Shown here: positions 25,840 to 33,822 of the stretch, piece by piece
How positions within the stretch are numbered: position 1 is the first letter of the stretch
Layout: the number at the start of each line of letters is the position of its first letter
Assembly: GCA_023269915.1 (NCBI GenBank)
Contig: JAGDWZ010000024.1
Location: forward strand, 26,908 to 70,529
Reading direction: 5' to 3'
Length of the DNA: 43,622 nt
Source of the DNA: Hydrogenobaculum sp.
Lineage (GTDB): Bacteria; Aquificota; Aquificia; Aquificales; Aquificaceae
Position numbers and translations under genes: made by a program
The notes under the pieces: generated by a model
Database searches by the model: none
The model's input: only the letters and a program-made list of their open reading frames with translations
Told to the model about the DNA's origin: nothing

Positions 25840-27267
25840 ATGGTTGAAAAGTTGAAGGCATATATAGACAAATTCTTAGATTTTATAACGCTTCATCACG
25901 AAGTCCCGATTCATATGATTTTGCTGTCCTTTTTAACTGGGCTACTTGGTGGTATAGGCGCTATAGTGTTTAGGTCCATGATAGCGTTTTTCCATAACCT
26001 ATTTTTTTATCAAAAGATAGATATTTTTTACAACGCCGATAAGCATAGCCCTCCAAGTCCTCTTGGTTGGTTTGTGATGTTTGTGCCTCCTTTGGCTGGT
26101 ATGGTGGTGGTTTATATAGTGCAAAATTATGCCATAGAAGCTAAAGGATTTGGTACCCCCGAAGTATTACACGCTATTTATTATAGGAAAGGTAGATTAA
26201 GACCTAGGATTATTGGGGCTCGTATCTTAGCATCGTCTATATCTATAGGTGCTGGTGGCTCAGTAGGTAGGGAAGGCCCGATAGTGCAAATAGGTGGTGT
26301 TATAGGCTCCACACTAGGGCAAATATTTAAATTAGAATACTGGCAAATTTATACGCTAATAGCTGCTGGGGCTGGTGGTGGTATAGGCGCAGCTTTTAAT
26401 ACGCCGTTGGCTGGTGTAGTTTACGCTTTGGAAGTAATATCGCCAGAAGCTAGTGTAAGGACTATTATACCTTCTATAATATCTGCGGGAGTTGCTAGTT
26501 ATGTAGGAAGACTTTGGTGGGGTAATAAACCTTCTTTTATAGTAGAAAATGCCAAATTTATAATGCCGTCTATGAAGGCCTTGCCGCTTGAAGCGGTTTT
26601 ATTTTACATATTTTTAGGTATTTTGGTGGGTATAGGTGGGGCTATGTACGTATATTGGATATATTATTCTGAAGCGGTTTTTGTTAAAATCTCAAAAAAT
26701 CCTTACATAAGGCATTTTGTAGGTATGACCATAGTGGGATTTTGTGCGGTTGTGTTTATGCATTTTACAGGGCATTATTATGTTCAAGGTATAGGCTATT
26801 CTACGGTTCAGGATGTGCTAAATGAAGTTATAAAAAATGCGTGGTTTTTGATACTATTATTTTTTATGAAGCTTGTGCTAACAGGCGTTTCTCTTGGCTC
26901 TGGTGGTTCTGGCGGTGTTTTTTCGCCGGGGATTTTCATGGGGGCTACTTTAGGGGGCGGTGTTGGGCTTTTGGCAAAACAAATAGACCCTCATATACCT
27001 ATAAACATGGTATCTTCTGGAGTCGTGGGAATCGCCGCTATGCTAAGTTCTACTGTTAGCGCACCAATTACTGCTGTTGTGATGAGTTTTGAAATGACGA
27101 GAGATTACAGAGTTATAGTACCATCTATGATAGCATCAGGTGTGGCTTTTGGGGTAAGGCGTATGATAATACATTACAGCATAGATACGTTTAAATTAGA
27201 AAAACAGGGTTTTCATATACCAGAGACTTATATAAGGGTGTTGCACTATCCCAAGCATGAAGATTAA
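25840..27267 (+). CDS. ClC-family chloride channel / H+-Cl- antiporter
   Basis: This 475-residue polytopic membrane protein carries the three ClC selectivity-filter signatures in order: GFGTPEVLHAI (GxGxPE), GSVGREGPIVQIGG (with the gating glutamate) and GSGGSGGVFSPGIFMGA (GxFxP). The gating Glu suggests either a channel or a proton-coupled exchanger; the internal proton-glutamate position cannot be assigned by eye. There are no C-terminal CBS domains. In an acid-exposed organism such a protein may serve in acid resistance, which is inference. Its stop codon is four bases from the 3' end of the convergent tRNA-Val. Confidence 0.95.
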   Translation: MVEKLKAYIDKFLDFITLHHEVPIHMILLSFLTGLLGGIGAIVFRSMIAFFHNLFFYQKIDIFYNADKHSPPSPLGWFVMFVPPLAGMVVVYIVQNYAIEAKGFGTPEVLHAIYYRKGRLRPRIIGARILASSISIGAGGSVGREGPIVQIGGVIGSTLGQIFKLEYWQIYTLIAAGAGGGIGAAFNTPLAGVVYALEVISPEASVRTIIPSIISAGVASYVGRLWWGNKPSFIVENAKFIMPSMKALPLEAVLFYIFLGILVGIGGAMYVYWIYYSEAVFVKISKNPYIRHFVGMTIVGFCAVVFMHFTGHYYVQGIGYSTVQDVLNEVIKNAWFLILLFFMKLVLTGVSLGSGGSGGVFSPGIFMGATLGGGVGLLAKQIDPHIPINMVSSGVVGIAAMLSSTVSAPITAVVMSFEMTRDYRVIVPSMIASGVAFGVRRMIIHYSIDTFKLEKQGFHIPETYIRVLHYPKHED

Positions 27268-27270
27268 ACA

Positions 27271-27343
27271 TGGGCGATACAGGGCTCGAACCTGTGACCT
27301 CCACCGTGTGAGGATGGCGCTCTCCCAGCTGAGCTAATCGCCC
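27271..27343 (-). tRNA. tRNA-Val (anticodon CAC)
   Basis: On the minus strand the acceptor GGGCGAT pairs with ATCGCCC, the D-stem is GCTC/GAGC, the anticodon stem CCATC/GGTGG holds loop CTCACAC with anticodon CAC, and the T-arm is ACAGGTTCGAGCCTGT. The discriminator is A and CCA is not encoded. It lies 13 bases after the flgM stop with no strong promoter of its own in the gap, so it may be processed from the flgM transcript. Confidence 0.95.
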
Positions 27344-27355
27344 TGAGATATTTTC

Positions 27356-27658
27356 TTAGAAGTATTTTAGTAAACCTTGAACTATTTTGTTAGTATCTAC
27401 CTCATAAGTACCGTTAGATATTTTGGCTTTTATTTCTTCAATCTTCTTTTTCATATCTTCTAGGTTTGTTCCGGAATCTGGTTTTAGGCTTTTAGCTATA
27501 GAAGACAATTCTAGTTTATATCCTTGAGTATTGCTTTCCTCTTGAAGGGTTGTGTTTTCCTGGGTAGACCTTTCAACGTTTTTTTGTGTTTTATCCTTCC
27601 CGATGTTAGAAGTATCTAAGCCAATATTCTTATAAACTTCTCCTTCTATCCTATTCAT
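27356..27658 (-). CDS. flgM: Anti-sigma28 factor FlgM
   Basis: FlgM binds the flagellar sigma factor FliA and is exported once the hook is complete, releasing late gene expression. The 100-residue protein is polar and disordered-looking in its first half. It ends with the FlgM signature YKLELSSIAKSLK, KKKIEEIKAKISNGTYEVDTNKIVQGLLKYF. The reading NGTYEVD...I is diagnostic. A sigma28-type promoter and an AGAGGTG ribosome site precede it, which fits autoregulation by FliA. No other late flagellar gene is adjacent; the flagellar clusters are 20 kb away. Confidence 0.9.
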   Translation of the reverse strand: MNRIEGEVYKNIGLDTSNIGKDKTQKNVERSTQENTTLQEESNTQGYKLELSSIAKSLKPDSGTNLEDMKKKIEEIKAKISNGTYEVDTNKIVQGLLKYF

Positions 27659-27677
27659 AACTACACCTCTTTTAATA

Positions 27678-27704
27678 GTATCGGATACTTATAAAAATAT
27701 TTTA
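27678..27704 (-). promoter_or_regulatory. Sigma28 (FliA)-type promoter of flgM
   Basis: TAAAATAT-N11-TCCGATAC on the minus strand fits the TAAAGTTT-N11-GCCGATAA consensus, with six of eight matches in each box. It starts four bases after the yihY stop, and the predicted start lies just before AGAGGTG and the flgM ATG. The -35 box is identical to the one before motA. Confidence 0.78.
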
Positions 27705-27707
27705 ACA

Positions 27708-28478
27708 TTAAATATTTGCAATGTTTTTATGAAGATAAAAAAGTGCTCTTGCTCCCAAAAGGAGCGAAGCCATAAGCCAATCTATCCATATTAAGAAAGC
27801 TATAATAAGCCAAAGCGATGCATAAACAATACTTTTTATAAGAAGGTGTGAGATATAAATAGTGATTACATATTTTAAAAGCAGCAAGACACTGGACTCA
27901 GCAAAAGATACCCCCATTGTATAAAGTTTATTCAGCTTTTTCTCTGGTATAAAGATAGAGTATATAGAATAGAAAAATACTGAAAAAAACAAAAGATAAC
28001 TTACGTTCTTTGTAAACTCAAGCGGCAGATTCAAGTGTTTAAACACCAAGCTTATGTAAAATAGGTAAACAGAACCACCAGTAAACACTACCACAAAGAA
28101 AAGAAGATACAAAAAGTATATTGGCTCTATGCGTTTTGCTTCTTTCTTATTCCACATAAGGCTTACAGCGTAGTCAAGATCCTTTATGAAACCTGTGGCG
28201 AAGTATAAGGATACCAAAGCACCTATGATACCTGCTTTTAACCTTTTTTGTTCTAAATAAGATATGTCTTTAATCATTTGTCTAGCAAAATCGGGAAACA
28301 TGGCACTGAGATGATAGATATAGTTATCTATTTTGTTTTCTAAAAACATATGTAAGAAAAAACCGGCGCCAAGTATGAGCGGTACTATAGACATTATGAA
28401 GCTGAAAGATAAAGCACCAGCATGGTAAAGTATTCTTAATCTAAAAAAATCCAATAAAAAGTTTATCAGACTTTTCAC
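27708..28478 (-). CDS. YihY/BrkB-family inner-membrane protein
   Basis: The 256-residue protein has about six membrane helices. It begins with LDFFRLRILYHAGALSFSFIMSIVPLILGAGFFL, the family pattern in which a conserved Ala-Leu-Ser/Ala-Phe helix is followed by a Pro, and contains ATGFIKDLDYAVSLMWNKKE, matching the family loop that usually reads AxxxxxAxNxIW. Members were once called RNase BN by mistake; the true role is unknown, possibly transport. The start is GTG, five bases after the stop of a small membrane peptide gene, with no clear Shine-Dalgarno sequence, so translation is probably coupled. Confidence 0.85.
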   Translation of the reverse strand: MKSLINFLLDFFRLRILYHAGALSFSFIMSIVPLILGAGFFLHMFLENKIDNYIYHLSAMFPDFARQMIKDISYLEQKRLKAGIIGALVSLYFATGFIKDLDYAVSLMWNKKEAKRIEPIYFLYLLFFVVVFTGGSVYLFYISLVFKHLNLPLEFTKNVSYLLFFSVFFYSIYSIFIPEKKLNKLYTMGVSFAESSVLLLLKYVITIYISHLLIKSIVYASLWLIIAFLIWIDWLMASLLLGARALFYLHKNIANI

Positions 28479-28482
28479 ATAC

Positions 28483-28581
28483 TTAAAACGCCGCTGTGAG
28501 CAAAACTATTATACCGGCCACTATAACCCCTAAAACTACAATCGTAGTAATAAGGTCTAAAGTGCCCATTCCTCTATCCAT
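28483..28581 (-). CDS. Small single-span membrane peptide (32 residues)
   Basis: This ORF is too short for the track. The minus strand reads AAGGAGTGTGAAAG then ATG, a strong ribosome site, followed by MDRGMGTLDLITTIVVLGVI and VAGIIVLLTAAF and a stop. The product is an N-terminal 9-residue polar segment and one hydrophobic helix of about 20 residues. It fits exactly between the thrC stop (3 bases upstream) and the yihY start (5 bases downstream), so it looks like a real co-translated gene. I do not recognise a family; the antisense track ORF 28496-28693 is a shadow. Confidence 0.7.
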   Translation of the reverse strand: MDRGMGTLDLITTIVVLGVIVAGIIVLLTAAF

Positions 28582-28584
28582 CTT

Positions 28585-29823
28585 TCACACTCCTTTAGTC
28601 CTTTTGAGGACTATTTCTTTAAATTCTTTAAGAGTTGGGTTTATATGTATGGTCTCACTTAGTTTGCCTTCCAATACCTCCATGGTTTTATAACCATTAC
28701 CTGTGATATAGGCAACTACTATTTCGTCAGCTTTGAAATGACCCTGCTCTGCTAATTTTTTAAGCACAGCTATAGTGGTGCCTCCAGCTGTTTCTGTGAA
28801 TATTCCTTCTGTTTGAGCTAAGAGCTTCATGCCTTCTATTATTTCGTCGTCGCTTGCGGTTTCCCATGTGCCACCGGTCTTTTTTACTACATCAAGAGCG
28901 TATATACCATCCGCTGGATTACCTATAGCTATTGATTTTGCTATGGTGTTTGGTTTTACGGGTTTTACAAAGTCAAGACCTTCTTTAAAGGCTTGAGCTA
29001 TTGGAGAACAACCTAACGCCTGAGCGCCGTATACTCTAGTGTTGTATTTATCTATTAGTCCTACTTTATAAAACTCTTCTATACCTTTGTAAATCTTTGT
29101 TATCAAAGAGCCGCTTGCTGCCGGAGCTACTATAGCATCTGGAGCTGTCCAACCAAGTTGTTCTATGGTTTCAAAAGCAAGCGTTTTTGAACCTTCTGCA
29201 TAGTATGGCCTTATATTTATATTTACAAAAGCCCATCCTAAGTCGTTGGCAATTTCTGAACAAAGCCTGTTGACATCGTCGTAGTTGCCATTAACGGCCA
29301 CAACAATAGGATTGAATACAAGACTACCTATTATCTTTTGAGATTCTAAATTAGACGGTATGAAAACGTAGCAATTTAAATCTGATTGTGCACAGTGAGC
29401 TGCTACAGAGTTTGCCAAGTTACCGGTAGATGCGCAGGCCCCTGTATCGAAACCAAATTCTTTTGCTTTGGAAAGAGCCACAGATACAACTCTATCTTTA
29501 AAAGACAGCGTAGGGTGATTTACGGAGTCATCTTTTATATATAGATTGTTAAGACCAAGTAGCTTACCAAGTTTATTGGCTTTTTTTAAAGGAGTAAAAC
29601 CAGCCGTAAGCCCCACGGTAGGGTTTTCTACTGGCAATAAATCTATATATCTCCAGAGACTCTTAGGACCTTGAGATATTTTTTCTTTATTTATGGTGCT
29701 TTTAATATAATCATAATCATAGTTTACTTCCAAAGGACCAAAACAAAACTCACAAACGTGTATTGGTTCTATGGGATATTCACGCTTGCACTCTCTACAC
29801 TTTAGTCCTTTGAGTTTTGCCAT
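28585..29823 (-). CDS. thrC: Threonine synthase ThrC
   Basis: ThrC converts O-phosphohomoserine to threonine with PLP. It starts with a rubredoxin-like zinc knuckle (LKCRECKREYPIEPIHVCEFCFG, four Cys), then TAGFTPLKKANKLGKLLGL, the PLP lysine in TLSFKDRVVSVAL, and the phosphate-binding ACASTGNLANSVAAHCA segment. The 412-residue form with an N-terminal zinc knuckle is the thermophile/plant-like type. A GGAGG site lies nine bases before the ATG, and a TATAAT at 29857-29862 provides a promoter after the RNase gene. Confidence 0.95.
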   Translation of the reverse strand: MAKLKGLKCRECKREYPIEPIHVCEFCFGPLEVNYDYDYIKSTINKEKISQGPKSLWRYIDLLPVENPTVGLTAGFTPLKKANKLGKLLGLNNLYIKDDSVNHPTLSFKDRVVSVALSKAKEFGFDTGACASTGNLANSVAAHCAQSDLNCYVFIPSNLESQKIIGSLVFNPIVVAVNGNYDDVNRLCSEIANDLGWAFVNINIRPYYAEGSKTLAFETIEQLGWTAPDAIVAPAASGSLITKIYKGIEEFYKVGLIDKYNTRVYGAQALGCSPIAQAFKEGLDFVKPVKPNTIAKSIAIGNPADGIYALDVVKKTGGTWETASDDEIIEGMKLLAQTEGIFTETAGGTTIAVLKKLAEQGHFKADEIVVAYITGNGYKTMEVLEGKLSETIHINPTLKEFKEIVLKRTKGV

Positions 29824-29856
29824 TTCTTAAAAACCTCCAAAATGTGATAAATAATT

Positions 29857-29862
29857 ATTATA
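29857..29862 (-). promoter_or_regulatory. -10 element upstream of thrC
   Basis: TATAAT on the minus strand lies in the 45-base gap between the RNase E/G stop and thrC. The predicted start gives a leader of about 26 bases containing GGAGG, the conventional arrangement, in contrast to the leaderless geometry elsewhere in the window. Confidence 0.45.
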
Positions 29863-29868
29863 GCTCTT

Positions 29869-31023
29869 TTAAGAAATTATTGATACATTTTCTTGTTTGT
29901 GAGGCTTTATAACTTGATTTAAGCTTCTGCCGGTCTTTTTCCTTGCCACTTCCACTAAGCCAAGAGCGGTATAACCATAAACGGTAGTCTGGACGTTGTC
30001 TTTTGAAAAGCCTTCTTTTAGAACGCTTAGGACTTCTTTTCTGTGGTTTTGGTCTTTCATAAAAATAAAATCTATCATTACTATGCCACCCATATTTCTT
30101 AATTTTAGCTGTCTTGGAATCTCTTTTGCCGCTTCTAAGTTTGTTGAAAAAGAGCTTGATTCTATGCAATCGCATGTATTTTTACCGCTGTTTACGTCTA
30201 TTGTGACCATAGCTTCTGTCTCTTCTATAACCAAAAATCCACCGCTTTCTAGCCATACGTATTTGCTTAAAAGCCTATTTATATGTTTTTCTATTTCAAA
30301 GAGGTTTTCAAGCTTTTGATTATCTATAACAAGCTCAACGTTGATGTTTAGTTCGTTTGATAAAGTGAAATTTACAATATCGTTGTAAACCTTTGAATCT
30401 GATACCAAGATTTTTTCTATATTTGAAAAATAATCTTTTATCATAGATATATAAGAAGGCTCTTTGCTCTCTAACTCCATTATAGTCTTGTATGATATAT
30501 CTTTTATTCGTTTTACCTTTTGCCTAAAATATGTTAGCTCTTTTCCTATATCTTTTATATCTGCGTTTTTAGCTTGGGTTCTTAGTATTATTGATTCTTT
30601 TTCTGCTAAAAGCTCAAGCATTTTCTCCAAATAATCATTTTTTAGTGTTTCATCAAAAAGATGAGAGAATTTTATAGATTTTTCAGCCTCTTGATATATG
30701 ATGTATTTTCCTCTGAATGTAAGTTTTGTGGTTAATTTAGCACCCTTAAATTTTGAAGGTTCTTTTTTCACTTGTACTATTACATAGTCCCCTATCTTGT
30801 AGGTTTTATCGGCTTCTTTAAAGGGTAAATATCCATCTTTTTTTAAGCCTATATCTACAAAATATCCTTCTACCCCTTGGGTTATAGATTTTATCTTTCC
30901 TAAGAATATGGCTGATGTATAATCTGGATTGCTTAAGTTGTCTACTTTTAAATCTAATAGCTCGTTATTTTTGAAAAGCATAGAAAATATTAAATCTTTA
31001 TCTTTATGTACCACTAACTTCAT
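29869..31023 (-). CDS. Ribonuclease E/G family protein, short form
   Basis: The protein has an N-terminal S1-like domain (AIFLGKIKSITQGVEGYFVDIGLKKDGYLPF) and the DNase I-like catalytic part, with metal ligands in EAMVTIDVNSGKNT and GGIVMIDFIFM. It corresponds to the catalytic core that processes rRNA and starts mRNA decay. It ends after VARKKTGRSLNQV, where RNase G would continue into the CPxCxG zinc-link. No cysteine pair is present, and the last residues (KPHKQENVSIIS) are unrelated. At 384 residues it is about 100 shorter than RNase G, so tetramerisation should differ. It overlaps the oxidoreductase gene by 20 bases. Confidence 0.92.
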   Translation of the reverse strand: MKLVVHKDKDLIFSMLFKNNELLDLKVDNLSNPDYTSAIFLGKIKSITQGVEGYFVDIGLKKDGYLPFKEADKTYKIGDYVIVQVKKEPSKFKGAKLTTKLTFRGKYIIYQEAEKSIKFSHLFDETLKNDYLEKMLELLAEKESIILRTQAKNADIKDIGKELTYFRQKVKRIKDISYKTIMELESKEPSYISMIKDYFSNIEKILVSDSKVYNDIVNFTLSNELNINVELVIDNQKLENLFEIEKHINRLLSKYVWLESGGFLVIEETEAMVTIDVNSGKNTCDCIESSSFSTNLEAAKEIPRQLKLRNMGGIVMIDFIFMKDQNHRKEVLSVLKEGFSKDNVQTTVYGYTALGLVEVARKKTGRSLNQVIKPHKQENVSIIS

Positions 31024-31822
31024 CTTTTATATTGTCCAATATTTTTAATATTTTGGCTGCCCTATCAAAAGAGTTATCTTCTAAACCATCCAAAAACTGA
31101 CTTATCATATCTAAAAGTTTATTACCGTCTTTTCTTGTATATGAAATACCGTCCTCTGTTATAATCTCTTCGTCGGCAAAGTTCATAAAAATTTCTCCCT
31201 TTTGGGTGTGTACAAGCCAGCTTCTATCTACAAAATGATGATTCCATGCTACTTTTAGACTAAAAGGTACATCTTCACCAACTCTGCCTCTTATTTCCCA
31301 TATATGTCCTTGGCTTATATTTTCTATATATATATCGCCAAAAAGATATATAAGGTTGTACAAATCATGCCAAGCCAAATCCCACAATGGATTTATGTAT
31401 CCTCTTCCTTTGTTTAGTCTTTTTATCTCTATGGATTTTGGTTTTATATGTTTTGGAAATTCTTTTATGCATATAGAAAACCGCTCTATTTCGGATATCC
31501 ATATTCTATGTTTAAAATCATTCAACGTTGTAAATTCGTTGTAAGATGTGGCTGGGGGCTTTTCTATGAGTATGTCAGCGCCTATATTTAGAAGCCTTTT
31601 TGCTATTTCTACATGATGCACAGGGTTAGTGGCTATGATGGCTTTGGATATGGGAACCTGTATATCGCCGATATCACATGTATACATTAATCCTTTGTCA
31701 GATATTTTATCAATGTCAGTGTCACATAGTATTATCTTATCTGTAATTTGTTTTAATATATTTAAGTACTTGCTTCCCATATTGCCAACGCCTATCAACA
31801 ATATGTGGTTGTCTTTTTTCAT
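31004..31822 (-). CDS. Gfo/Idh/MocA-family oxidoreductase
   Basis: The N-terminal Rossmann fold is HILLIGVGNMGSKYLNIL, followed by an Asp for nucleotide binding (LCDTDIDKI), AIIATNPVHHVEIAKRLLNIGADILIEKPPATS with the family EKP motif, and a C-terminal domain with WDLAWHDLYNLIYLFG. Such enzymes reduce or oxidise sugars and sugar nucleotides, often of cell-surface glycans. At 272 residues it is short for the family. The substrate is unknown. It overlaps the PilZ gene by four bases and the RNase gene by 20. Confidence 0.87.
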   Translation of the reverse strand: MKKDNHILLIGVGNMGSKYLNILKQITDKIILCDTDIDKISDKGLMYTCDIGDIQVPISKAIIATNPVHHVEIAKRLLNIGADILIEKPPATSYNEFTTLNDFKHRIWISEIERFSICIKEFPKHIKPKSIEIKRLNKGRGYINPLWDLAWHDLYNLIYLFGDIYIENISQGHIWEIRGRVGEDVPFSLKVAWNHHFVDRSWLVHTQKGEIFMNFADEEIITEDGISYTRKDGNKLLDMISQFLDGLEDNSFDRAAKILKILDNIKDEVSGT

Positions 31823-32877
31823 ACCTCACCTAGCTTATAAGATTTTACAAGCAACCTTTGTTGCTCTATTATATAGTTTCTTATATAATCTTCTTGGTCT
31901 TTTCCTATTGTGTCAAATTTTATACCGTAACAATAATGGTCTACGGCGTCAAATTTGTTTCTTATTTCTCCAGCTATCAACAAATCTTTATCATATATAT
32001 GAAATTTTATAAAAACTTTCTGAAACTCTTGTAAAGAAGCGCTGGTGCAAAATCTAGCTCCACCTATGCTCAGATCTTTTATAGTGCCCTCTATTAATTT
32101 ATCTTCCTCTGGCTCTGGCAAAATTTGCTCTTTTTCATAAGTATCAAGCTCATCTTTGGTGGGTAGGTATATATGGGCTTTGAGACTAAGTTCTATTCTT
32201 ACGGCATCTCTTATGGGAACTCTTGTTATCTTGTCTGAGTGTTCTACTTTGAGCAGTATTTTGCCAGCATCTTCTGATATTCCTACTACTTTTGAGGTGA
32301 AAGAAGTTTGGACATAATCTTGCGTTATAAAGCTAAATGTAATATAATCACCTATTTTTATCGGCGATGAGTTGACGTTGTAAAGAGCCAAGTAAATATA
32401 GTTTTCATCTTTATCCCATACTACAGCTTCATATTGTCTTTCGTTAAATATAATCTTACCGCTTTGATATAGCTCTATATCTTTTGTGGTTGATATAGGT
32501 AAAAACCATGGGATTCTATCAAATCCTAATTTATGCCTCATGTTATCTATTAGTTTAGAATAGGTCATATCTTTTTTTAATATTTTGGATGATATTATAT
32601 CAAAAACCTTTTTGTTGTTGAAAATAAGTGCAATATTCCATCTGTAATCTGATGAATATTTCCACAAAAGCTCTGCTTCCAAATCTGATAATCCGTATTC
32701 TGTAGCTTTTTTAAAAAATTCTTCTTTTAATCTAGATGTTTTCTTCAATTCTACAATTGCATAAGGTAGCAGAAAAAATAAAAATACAACTAATAGCAGC
32801 ATCCATAGGACTATTATTATGTTTGTTGTATTTGAACTGCTGTACCATATATTTACCGCCTGTTGTAATGTGTTCAT
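31819..32877 (-). CDS. Membrane-anchored YcgR-like PilZ protein
   Basis: The 352-residue protein has an N-terminal membrane helix (about 20-42), a helical region, then two beta domains as in YcgR flagellar-brake proteins. The second is a PilZ domain with the c-di-GMP motifs RDAVR (RxxxR, 223-227) and DLSIGG (DxSxxG, 268-273). The first (about 130-215, FLPISTTKDIELYQSGK) looks like the YcgR N-terminal barrel. It therefore probably binds c-di-GMP and acts on motility or a surface function. It sits between trxB and an oxidoreductase rather than among flagellar genes. Confidence 0.88.
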   Translation of the reverse strand: MNTLQQAVNIWYSSSNTTNIIIVLWMLLLVVFLFFLLPYAIVELKKTSRLKEEFFKKATEYGLSDLEAELLWKYSSDYRWNIALIFNNKKVFDIISSKILKKDMTYSKLIDNMRHKLGFDRIPWFLPISTTKDIELYQSGKIIFNERQYEAVVWDKDENYIYLALYNVNSSPIKIGDYITFSFITQDYVQTSFTSKVVGISEDAGKILLKVEHSDKITRVPIRDAVRIELSLKAHIYLPTKDELDTYEKEQILPEPEEDKLIEGTIKDLSIGGARFCTSASLQEFQKVFIKFHIYDKDLLIAGEIRNKFDAVDHYCYGIKFDTIGKDQEDYIRNYIIEQQRLLVKSYKLGEV

Positions 32878-32883
32878 TACATA

Positions 32884-33822
32884 TTATTCGGTATTTTGAA
32901 GATATCTTTCAACAGACATAGCTGCTATACAACCTTCGCCAGCTGCAACCACCACTTGGCCAGTTTGACCGCTTCTACAGTCTCCGGCTGCAAATATACC
33001 TGGAACTGAGGTTTCCATATTTTCATTTACTTTTATATAGCCATACTCGTCTATCTCAACCAAATCTTTTACAATATCTGTGGCTGGTATCATACCTATA
33101 AATATAAAAACACCATCTACTGCTAATGTTGAATGTTCACCGGTCTTGGTATCTTCTAAGAGTAAAGAGTTTACAAAGTCGCTACCTTGTATAGCTTTTA
33201 CTACCTTGTTTGGTATGAACTCTATTTTTGGGTTTGCAAATAACCTGTCTTGAAGAAGGGGTTTTGCTCTAAGTTTGTCTCTTCTATGTATTAGATATAC
33301 CTTTGAGGCAAAGCGTGTTAGAAAATTTGCTTCTTGGACTGCCGAATCTCCACCACCTACAACTGCTATCGGTACATCTTCGAAAAGAGCTCCATCGCAA
33401 GTGGCGCAATATGAAACACCTCTATTTAGAAATTCTTTTTCTCCTGGTACATCGAGAGTTCTCATCCTGGCGCCGGTGGTAATTATAACGGTTTTAGCTT
33501 TTAGCTCTGAGCCGTTATCTAGTTTTACGATTTTAATGTTATCAGATGTATTTTCTACCGATATCACACCTTGTCTATGAATTTTAAGCCCAAATCTTTC
33601 TGCTTGGGCTTTAAACTTGTTGGTAAGCTCTTTGCCGCTTATGCCCTCTGGAAATCCTGGATAGTTTTCCACTAAGTCTGTAATAGCTATCTGACCTCCA
33701 AGGGTGGCTTTTTCTAAAAGCACAACATCCATTTTAGCCCTAGCGCAATAAAGGCCGGCCGTAAGACCAGCCGGACCACCGCCAACTATTATACAATCGT
33801 AAATCTTATGAGTGTTTATCAT
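32884..33822 (-). CDS. trxB: Thioredoxin reductase TrxB
   Basis: This flavoprotein reduces thioredoxin with NAD(P)H. It has the FAD fold CIIVGGGPAGLTAGLYCARA, the redox pair in GVSYCATCDGALF (Cys139 and Cys142), the NAD(P)H-binding IAVVGGGDSAVQEANFL, and the C-terminal FAD motif GIFAAGDCRSGQ. The 312-residue length is standard. The start overlaps the trxA stop by four bases, so reductase and substrate are made from one message. Confidence 0.97.
   Translation of the reverse strand: MINTHKIYDCIIVGGGPAGLTAGLYCARAKMDVVLLEKATLGGQIAITDLVENYPGFPEGISGKELTNKFKAQAERFGLKIHRQGVISVENTSDNIKIVKLDNGSELKAKTVIITTGARMRTLDVPGEKEFLNRGVSYCATCDGALFEDVPIAVVGGGDSAVQEANFLTRFASKVYLIHRRDKLRAKPLLQDRLFANPKIEFIPNKVVKAIQGSDFVNSLLLEDTKTGEHSTLAVDGVFIFIGMIPATDIVKDLVEIDEYGYIKVNENMETSVPGIFAAGDCRSGQTGQVVVAAGEGCIAAMSVERYLQNTE

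Noticed and set aside
29858-30175. 105-residue Lys/Arg-rich ORF
   Set aside because: It is an out-of-frame shadow of the RNase E/G gene, whose catalytic motifs are intact in the main frame.
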